From an uncultured Pelagibacteraceae bacterium (GTDB lineage: Bacteria > Pseudomonadota > Alphaproteobacteria > Pelagibacterales > Pelagibacteraceae), in assembly GCA_902546145.1 (NCBI GenBank), contig CACCIT010000002.1, positions 22,176-86,175 on the forward strand: a DNA stretch of 64,000 nucleotides, in the 5' to 3' direction. Each line of letters starts with the position of its first letter. Position 1 is the stretch's first letter. This document shows positions 58,581 through 64,000 of the stretch, piece after piece. Position numbers and translations under genes: made by a program. The notes below the pieces were generated by a model. The model worked only from the letters and a program-made list of their open reading frames with translations, was not told where the DNA came from and made no database searches.

Positions 58581-59822
58581 ATGCCTCAATTTTCTTACTC
58601 AGGTCTTCAGGCAGGAAAAAAAGTAAACGGTGCAATAGTTGCTAATGATAGAATTGATGCGGGTAAAAAACTAAAAAATCAAAAAATTATAGCTACAAGT
58701 TTAAATCAACTTAAAGATAATGATGCTGAAGCTGATCCTGAGATAAAGACTTTCTTAGGAATGCAAATATCATCAGACAAATTGAGTTCTGTAGATATTA
58801 TGCTGTTCACTAAAAAATTAGAGACAATGATCAAAGCAGATCTTCCAATAATGGAGGCTTTAAAACTTGCAAGAAGACAGGCAACAAAACCAGGATTAAT
58901 TAAAGTTACAAAAACTATCATTGAGGATTTAAACCAAGGTAAAACATTTAGTTCTTCATTGGGTAAATTTCCGCAGTACTTTGATGATTCTTATATCAAC
59001 ATGGTTAAGGCAGGAGAAAGTAGCGGAACTCTCGCTACTTTTTTAAGAAAAATTGTTGATCTAGTAGAAAAAAATATAAAAATTGTAAAAGATATTAAGG
59101 GGGCATTAACTTATCCAATAATTTTACTTACGGTTGCTTTATTAGTAACAGTTGTAATGTTAGTAAAAGTTGTTCCAGTGTTTCAAGAAATATATGAAAG
59201 TATTGGAGTTGAGTTACCAGCTGCAACACAAAAAGTAATAGGTTTAAGTGAATTTTTACAAGATCCAAGTAGAGGAGGCGTTTTATTTTTAACTCTAGCA
59301 ATAATCATTTCTTCTTCAATTTATTTAAACAAAAAAGTTTATGGTGTTAAAAAGTTTTTTCATACTTTGATATTGAAACTTCCTGCTTTTGGTCCTTTGG
59401 TAAAAAAATCAATTTATGCAAAAGTTGCTTTAGTATTAGCAAATTTGTTAGCTGCAGGTGTATCAATTATAGAAGCGCTAGAAATTAGCAGCAAAGTAAC
59501 TAGCAATATATTAGTTAGAGAGGCAATTGGAAGAATTCAAAAAGAGATACTTACAGGTAAAAATTTATCTGCATTGTTTGCTTCAGAAAAAATATTTCCT
59601 CTAGAATTTTCTGAATTTATGAAGGTTGGAGAAAAGACAGGAAGTGTTGATGAAATGTTTAATTCAATATCAATTTATTATGAAGCGGAAGTAGATAACG
59701 CTGTAGGTGCTCTTAAACAATTTATAGAACCAGTTATGATTGTATTTATTGGAGGTATTATTGCAGGTTTATTATTAACTTTGTATCAACCTATATTTAA
59801 TATGGGTCAAGTAATTCAATAA
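58581..59822 (+). CDS. pilC: Type IV pilus inner-membrane platform protein PilC
   Basis: A 413-residue GspF/PilC polytopic protein. It starts MPQFSYSGLQAGKKVNGAI, as in the family, with two T2SSF domains (LFTKKLETMIKADLPIMEALKLARRQ and KVALVLANLLAAGVSIIEALEISS). TM helices are PIILLTVALLVTVVMLVKVVPVF (about residues 177-199), GVLFLTLAIIISSSIYL and MIVFIGGIIAGLLLTLYQPIF. The second repeat has FMKVGEKTGSVDEMF. It is the last gene of the assembly operon and converges with pilD at 17 bp. Confidence 0.95.
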   Translation: MPQFSYSGLQAGKKVNGAIVANDRIDAGKKLKNQKIIATSLNQLKDNDAEADPEIKTFLGMQISSDKLSSVDIMLFTKKLETMIKADLPIMEALKLARRQATKPGLIKVTKTIIEDLNQGKTFSSSLGKFPQYFDDSYINMVKAGESSGTLATFLRKIVDLVEKNIKIVKDIKGALTYPIILLTVALLVTVVMLVKVVPVFQEIYESIGVELPAATQKVIGLSEFLQDPSRGGVLFLTLAIIISSSIYLNKKVYGVKKFFHTLILKLPAFGPLVKKSIYAKVALVLANLLAAGVSIIEALEISSKVTSNILVREAIGRIQKEILTGKNLSALFASEKIFPLEFSEFMKVGEKTGSVDEMFNSISIYYEAEVDNAVGALKQFIEPVMIVFIGGIIAGLLLTLYQPIFNMGQVIQ

Positions 59823-59839
59823 AAAATGAGTAAATAAAT

Positions 59840-60577
59840 TTAAATTATTCTAGTAAAATAAAAAATTAAAATAAAAGAAATTCCTAAAGCTGAACCATAA
59901 GGTATCTCAAAATTTTCCTCTTTTTTTCCCACTAAAAGATAATAGAAAATGCCTAAAAAGGACGAAATAGAGAGGATATATAGGAATTTTTCAAACCCAA
60001 GCCAAACACCTAGACCCGCAATTAAATACACATCTCCCATGCCTAAAGCTTCTACATTTCTTTTTTTTTGAAAAAGAAATCTCAATGCAAAAAATAAACT
60101 AAATCCAATTATTCCAGTAAGTATTGCATTTAAAGTTGATATATTTAGAGGATTTAGGTCAGGCATTATAATTGAAACAATTATTCCAGAAAGTATTAAG
60201 AAATAATTCATAAAGTCAAAAATTACTCTTTCCTTAAAATCAATTACAATTATCAATAAAACAACAAAAAAAATTAAATCAAGTGCAATTGATTGACTTA
60301 AACTAAAGAGTAATGAGTTTATTAAAAATAATATACCAGTTGATAATTCAATAATTGGATATTGTTTACTTAATTCTTTTCCACAACATTTTGATTTACC
60401 AGATAAATATAAATATGAAAAAATTGGAATATTTAAATACCATTCAATTTGTTTGCTGCAATGTTGACAAGCGGACCTTTTTAAAAAAACATCCTCATTT
60501 TTTGGTAGTCTTAAAATGCAAACATTTGCAAAACTGCCTGCTAAAAATCCAAATATCAAAAATAATATATGGATCAT
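59840..60577 (-). CDS. pilD: Prepilin peptidase PilD (A24)
   Basis: A 245-residue bifunctional leader peptidase and N-methylase. Cys37-x2-Cys40 (SACQHC) and IPIFSYLYLSG are canonical. The second pair is altered: Cys64-Cys65 are adjacent, with Ser62 where the first Cys is expected. Catalytic Asp residues lie in IVIDFKERVIFD and in GMGDVYLIAGLGVWLG. About seven TM helices are present. It is downstream of the acidic membrane-protein gene by 11 bp, on the opposite strand from pilC. Confidence 0.92.
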   Translation of the reverse strand: MIHILFLIFGFLAGSFANVCILRLPKNEDVFLKRSACQHCSKQIEWYLNIPIFSYLYLSGKSKCCGKELSKQYPIIELSTGILFLINSLLFSLSQSIALDLIFFVVLLIIVIDFKERVIFDFMNYFLILSGIIVSIIMPDLNPLNISTLNAILTGIIGFSLFFALRFLFQKKRNVEALGMGDVYLIAGLGVWLGFEKFLYILSISSFLGIFYYLLVGKKEENFEIPYGSALGISFILIFYFTRII

Positions 60578-60588
60578 ATTTTATAGTT

Positions 60589-61380
60589 CTAGAAAATATT
60601 TTTTAATGCTTCTGATATATAAAAATTAACAATTCCAAGAGCATCGAGTACGATTACGCCTGATATTGTAAATAATAATATGATTAATAGTATTAATAAA
60701 TTTTTATTCTGTGGTTTTTGATTGGTAGATTTAACTTCTTTTTTATTGGAACTTTCATCTTCTTCAATAACTTCAACTTCTAATTCTTTTTCAATTTCTT
60801 TAAATCTATCCAATGTCTCATCTATACTTTTAAATCTTTCCTGATAACTTTCATTCGTAGTTTCCAAATCTCTAATTTTTTCTTGTAAGTTTTCTATTTG
60901 TACTATTAGATCTGAATTATCTGGTAAATTATCACCTCTTGGAGCGTTAACTTCTTCCTCATTATCATTTGAAGCTTCTTCAACTTTATTAGAGTTATTC
61001 ATTTTTTTTAACTCATTTTTAATTTCTTCTAATTGGTCTAATTTTGATAATTGATCTGAATCTTTATCAATTTTTTTTTCAATTTTTGATAAAGTTAAAT
61101 TTACATCTTTTATTAAATTGTATGGATCTGAATCCATGGTAGCTAAAGACTCGTTTGCTTCAGCTATTTCATTTATTTCTGAATTACCGTTTTCTTTGAC
61201 CTCTGATGAATCACTAAGTAAAGTATCCTCTAAATTTTCATTATTGTTTTCATCTAATAAAGAAACATCTTCGTTGTTATCATCTGAAAGCAAAGAATCA
61301 TTTGAGGTATTATTGTCACTCAAAAGATTATCATCGTCATTTAATAATAAATCTTTTTCGTTATCATTATTTAAACTCAT
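60589..61380 (-). CDS. Acidic Asp/Asn-repeat protein with C-terminal TM
   Basis: A 263-residue protein I do not recognise. Residues 1-60 repeat a motif like LLSDDN or LLxDxN at least five times (DLLLNDDDNLLSDNNTSN, DSLLSDDNNEDVSLLDENN). A charged coiled-coil region follows (about residues 95-215, DSDQLSKLDQLEEIKNELKKMNN and IVQIENLQEKIRDLETTNE). A basic stretch and one TM helix (NLLILLIILLFTISGVIVLDAL, about residues 229-250) end it. The topology suggests a membrane-tethered scaffold with cytoplasmic acidic tail. It shares an operon with pilD and is preceded by box 7, with TGTAAA at 61394 on the minus strand. Confidence 0.6.
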   Translation of the reverse strand: MSLNNDNEKDLLLNDDDNLLSDNNTSNDSLLSDDNNEDVSLLDENNNENLEDTLLSDSSEVKENGNSEINEIAEANESLATMDSDPYNLIKDVNLTLSKIEKKIDKDSDQLSKLDQLEEIKNELKKMNNSNKVEEASNDNEEEVNAPRGDNLPDNSDLIVQIENLQEKIRDLETTNESYQERFKSIDETLDRFKEIEKELEVEVIEEDESSNKKEVKSTNQKPQNKNLLILLIILLFTISGVIVLDALGIVNFYISEALKNIF

Positions 61381-61422
61381 AATCTCTTTTTACACTTTAT
61401 CTTATATTTATTTTTTTTGAGA

Positions 61423-61437
61423 TACCCATTATGGGTA
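61423..61437. promoter_or_regulatory. Pilus-island box 7 (acidic protein-pilD / STAS)
   Basis: TACCCATTATGGGTA, a palindrome apart from its central base, centre 61430. It lies between divergent starts at 61380 and 61481, about 50 bp from each. TGTAAA starts at 61394 on the minus strand (36 bp). On the plus side TGCTAT at 61467 and TATACA at 61470 are weak candidates. Confidence 0.62.
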
Positions 61438-61480
61438 GGGTATATTTTTGAGTTTTTTTAAATTAATGCTATACAGCATT

Positions 61481-61780
61481 ATGCCATTTACAGAACAAGC
61501 TAATGACAAGGGAGCCACAATAGTTCTTGAGGGAGATATTGATCTAGAAAAAACAGAGGAATTAAGAGATCAAGCAATGCAAAGTTTGGATAATAATCAT
61601 GAATTAGAGTTTGATATGTCTAAAGTTGAGTATATTGACAGTTCTGGAGTGTCTGTTTTAATTGAGTTACGTCAAAAAGCTGAGGAACAATCAAAAAAAT
61701 TTACAATTAAATCTCCAAGCGAACAGGTTTCTTCAGTGCTAAAAATGGCAAAACTTTTTGATTTTTTTACAATAACTTAG
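61481..61780 (+). CDS. STAS-domain anti-sigma-factor antagonist
   Basis: A 99-residue SpoIIAA/RsbV-like protein from ATG 61481; the frame opens earlier at 61448 but an ATG 44 bp from the box 7 edge is more likely. The core is VLEGDIDLEKTEELRDQAM, LEFDMSKVEYIDSSGVSVLIELRQKAEE, in which DSSG holds the Ser that an RsbW-type kinase phosphorylates. It would bind the kinase when unphosphorylated and be reactivated by the CHASE2-SpoIIE phosphatase. It is 19 kb from the phosphatase and 23 kb from the kinase, and all carry a box. Convergent with carB. Confidence 0.88.
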   Translation: MPFTEQANDKGATIVLEGDIDLEKTEELRDQAMQSLDNNHELEFDMSKVEYIDSSGVSVLIELRQKAEEQSKKFTIKSPSEQVSSVLKMAKLFDFFTIT

Positions 61781-61787
61781 TTACTAA

Positions 61788-64000
61788 CTAAATATCCTGC
61801 AAAGATTTTACTTCTAATTTCTTAGTCTTTAAAGATTTGATGGCATTTAAACATGCAAGAGCAGTAGACATGTTGGTGCAATAAGGAACCTTATTTTTAA
61901 GAGTTGCTCTTCGAAGAGCAATTGCATCATTTAATCTGTGTTCGCTGTTTCCACCACCTGTATTAATTACAAGTGCAATTTTTTTAGAGTCTAAAACATC
62001 AACAATGTGAGGACTACCACTACTAACTTTATTAATAATTCTACATTTCATTCCATGTTTTTGTATGTATTCAGCAGTACCTTTGGTTGCACATAATTTA
62101 AAATTGTTTTTAATAAGCTCTCTTGCAAGATCAATACCTTCATCTTTATGAGAGTCTTTTAAAGATATAAATGCAAGACCTTGTTTTGGAAGTGAATTAG
62201 CTGCAGCAATCTGACTTTTAGCAAAAGCCATTCCAAAATCTTTATCAAAGCCCATCACTTCACCTGTAGACTTCATCTCAGGTCCTAGAAGTAAATCACT
62301 ATTTGGAAACTTATTAAAAGGAAATACAGCTTCTTTTACTGCATACATTCCTTTTGATTTATCTTTAAGATTAAATTTAGAAAGCTTTTCTCCAGCCATT
62401 ATTCTTGATGCAATCTTTGCAAGTGGAATTCCTTTTGCTTTTGAGACAAAAGGAACAGTTCGACTAGCACGAGGATTTACTTCAATAATATAAATTTCAT
62501 CTTTTTTGATTGCATATTGAATATTCATAAAACCTTTTACTTTTAAGGCTAGAGCTAGTTTTTTTGTTTGGTTTTCAATTTCTTTTATTAGATATGGTTT
62601 GATAGATACTGGTGGCAAACTACATGCGGAGTCCCCAGAATGAATTCCTGCTTCTTCAATATGTTGCATGATACCTGCAACATAAACATCTTTACCATCA
62701 GAAATAGCATCCACATCAACTTCCATTGCATGATCTAAAAATTTATCAATTAGAATTGGATTTTCCTCAGCAGCTTTAAACGCTTCCTCAATAAAGTTTT
62801 TCAATTGACTTTTTTCGTGAACAATTTCCATTGCTCTTCCACCTAGAACATATGAAGGTCTTACCACAAGTGGTAAACCAATTTTCTCTGATATTTTGAT
62901 TGCTTCTTTAAATGTTTTTGCAATTCCACTATCAGCTTGTTTTAAATTTAGTTTAATTAATAAATTTCTAAATTGATCTCTATCTTCCGCCAAATCTATT
63001 GAGTTATATTGTGTTCCTAAAATTGGAAGCTTGTTATCATTTAAAAATTTAGCAAGCTTAATTGGAGTTTGTCCTCCAAACTGAGCAATAACACCTATTA
63101 AATTTCCTTTTTCTTGCTCTTTTTTAATAATGTTAAATACATATTCTTCCTTCAAAGGTTCAAAGTATAACCGATCACTTGTATCATAATCAGTAGATAC
63201 AGTTTCAGGGTTACAATTAACCATGATGGTCTCAAAACCTGCATATTTCAAAGAAAAACTTGCCTGACAACAACAATAATCAAACTCAATCCCTTGGCCT
63301 ATTCTGTTAGGTCCACCACCTAAAATTATTATTTTTTTTCTACTTGATGGATCTGCCTCACACTCGGAATTTATTGAAAAATTTCTTTGATAAGTTGAAT
63401 ACATGTAAGGTGTAAATGATTTAAATTCTGCAGCACACGTATCAACTTTTTTGTATACAGGTAGTACTTTTAAAGCTGTTCTTTTTCTTCTTATTATGTC
63501 TTCTGATGAATTAGTAAGTTCAGCTAATTTTTTGTCTGAAAAACCAATAGATTTAATTCTATTAAATTCATTATAATCCTTTGGAAGACCTCTTTTTTTA
63601 ATAATTAGCTCGTTATCAACAATCTCTTTAATTTGTCCTAAGAACCAAGGATCAATTTTAGATAAACTATATATTCTTTTTAAGCTAATTTTTTTTCTTA
63701 AAGCCTCCGCAACAAGAAGCATTTTGTTAGGAATATGCTCTTTAAGTTTTTTTTCGATTTGTTTTTTACTTAGATTGAATATTTGGTCGAAACCAGAAAA
63801 ACCAGTTTCTAAAGAAACCAATGCTTTTTGAACAGACTCCTTGAAGTTTCTCCCAATAGCCATTGCCTCTCCAACAGATTTCATTGAGGTACCTAAAGTT
63901 GCTGGCGATGTAGAAAATTTTTCAAAAGTAAACCTTGGTATTTTAGTTACCACGTAATCAATACTTGGTTCAAAAGAAGCAGGTGTTACTTTTGTGATCT
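61788..64000 (-). CDS. carB: Carbamoyl-phosphate synthase large subunit (N-terminus outside window)
   Basis: Makes carbamoyl phosphate for pyrimidine and arginine synthesis. The frame is open past the window edge: upstream codons read ITKVTPASFEPSIDYVVTKIPRF, a CarB sequence, so the GTG at 63953 is not the start. About 737 C-terminal residues are present. These include the middle oligomerisation domain, the second ATP-grasp (GGGPNRIGQGIEFDYCCCQASF, VNCNPETVSTDYDTSDRLYFEPL, VVRPSYVLGGRAMEIVH, MNIQYAIKKDEIYIIEVNPRASRTVPF) and the C-terminal MGS-like regulatory domain (ALVINTGGGNSEHRLNDAIALRRATL). It is unrelated to the pilus island and marks its right edge. Confidence 0.96.
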   Translation of the reverse strand, partial: ITKVTPASFEPSIDYVVTKIPRFTFEKFSTSPATLGTSMKSVGEAMAIGRNFKESVQKALVSLETGFSGFDQIFNLSKKQIEKKLKEHIPNKMLLVAEALRKKISLKRIYSLSKIDPWFLGQIKEIVDNELIIKKRGLPKDYNEFNRIKSIGFSDKKLAELTNSSEDIIRRKRTALKVLPVYKKVDTCAAEFKSFTPYMYSTYQRNFSINSECEADPSSRKKIIILGGGPNRIGQGIEFDYCCCQASFSLKYAGFETIMVNCNPETVSTDYDTSDRLYFEPLKEEYVFNIIKKEQEKGNLIGVIAQFGGQTPIKLAKFLNDNKLPILGTQYNSIDLAEDRDQFRNLLIKLNLKQADSGIAKTFKEAIKISEKIGLPLVVRPSYVLGGRAMEIVHEKSQLKNFIEEAFKAAEENPILIDKFLDHAMEVDVDAISDGKDVYVAGIMQHIEEAGIHSGDSACSLPPVSIKPYLIKEIENQTKKLALALKVKGFMNIQYAIKKDEIYIIEVNPRASRTVPFVSKAKGIPLAKIASRIMAGEKLSKFNLKDKSKGMYAVKEAVFPFNKFPNSDLLLGPEMKSTGEVMGFDKDFGMAFAKSQIAAANSLPKQGLAFISLKDSHKDEGIDLARELIKNNFKLCATKGTAEYIQKHGMKCRIINKVSSGSPHIVDVLDSKKIALVINTGGGNSEHRLNDAIALRRATLKNKVPYCTNMSTALACLNAIKSLKTKKLEVKSLQDI

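Noticed and set aside
37567..61437. The C-rich/G-rich boxes as Rho-independent terminator hairpins
   Set aside because: They have short 3-5 bp arms with 4-5 nt loops, no following T-run, and four of six are between divergent start codons where no transcript ends. Only box 3 follows a stop codon. Promoter-type spacing fits better.
37185..61780. Pilus island as a recent mobile insertion
   Set aside because: No integrase, transposase, att-like repeat or tRNA edge was found, and base composition looks like the flanks. Type IV pili are known from SAR11 genomes.
61777..61791. TTAGTTACTAACTAA palindrome between STAS and carB stops as a terminator
   Set aside because: The arms leave one base in the centre, so a stable hairpin loop is not possible without losing pairs; it may be a chance palindrome in AT-rich DNA.

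Overview
The window is about 64 kb of very AT-rich, tightly packed bacterial DNA with many 1-30 bp gene overlaps and almost no intergenic space. Gene content points to an alphaproteobacterium: a CcrM-type GANTC methyltransferase, petABC encoding a cytochrome bc1 complex, MarR-OmpR-EnvZ regulators near it, and DciA-DsbA-Smc order. The small proteins, low GC and streamlining suggest the SAR11 / Pelagibacterales group. That lineage call is inference from composition and gene content, not from a database match.

Region 1 (1-37.2 kb) is housekeeping. It holds smc (C-terminus outside the window), a DsbA-like thioredoxin, dciA, mutY, a flavin monooxygenase, ccrM, rnhB, a family-4 uracil-DNA glycosylase, a TPR protein, ispE, tRNA-Gln, cca, greA, hemF, trmL and petABC. 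Then come ychF-pth-rplY-prs-pgeF-midA-lgt, ubiK, the marR-ompR-envZ operon, ilvE, pgsA-uvrC-folB-SDR-uvrB, an aspartate-type aminotransferase, two NAD(P)-dependent reductases, trxB, an ELM1-family protein and a 2OG-Fe(II) oxygenase. Nothing there looks mobile.

Region 2 (37.2-61.8 kb) is a type IV pilus island with a built-in signalling module. Structural genes are a major pilin (37652), the pilT retraction ATPase, a minor-pilin operon (fimT, pilV-, pilW- and pilX-like, 52520 down to 47410), the assembly operon pilMN-pilO-pilP-pilQ-pilB-pilC (52637-59822) and pilD with an acidic membrane protein. Interleaved are an RsbW-like kinase, a TPR plus beta-barrel outer-membrane protein, two FecR-domain proteins, a CHASE2-SpoIIE phosphatase, a STAS anti-sigma-antagonist, two paralogous winged-helix regulators and a LysR regulator. 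No sigma factor is visible.

The most interesting observation is a near-palindromic box with core CCCAAAATGGG, found by eye at six intergenic sites of region 2 (centres about 37574, 38660, 41533, 45920, 52570, 61430) plus one degenerate copy. Four of the six lie between divergent genes. For at least six promoters the box centre is 36-38 bp from the first base of a plausible -10 hexamer. This fits one activator site near -48 controlling nearly every transcription unit of the pilus and signalling island. I propose that outer-membrane and periplasmic sensing (barrel, FecR, CHASE2) feeds a SpoIIE/RsbW/STAS partner switch alongside a pilus regulon marked by this box. How the switch connects to the box is unknown.

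Other points are a PilW-like minor pilin fused to a C-type-lectin-like domain, a very large PilV-like minor pilin, a fused PilM-PilN, an Smc that appears to lack the hinge, and a GANTC cluster upstream of ccrM. The window ends inside carB (N-terminus outside). No gene-free stretch exceeds about 130 bp, and no IS, phage, CRISPR or rRNA was seen.
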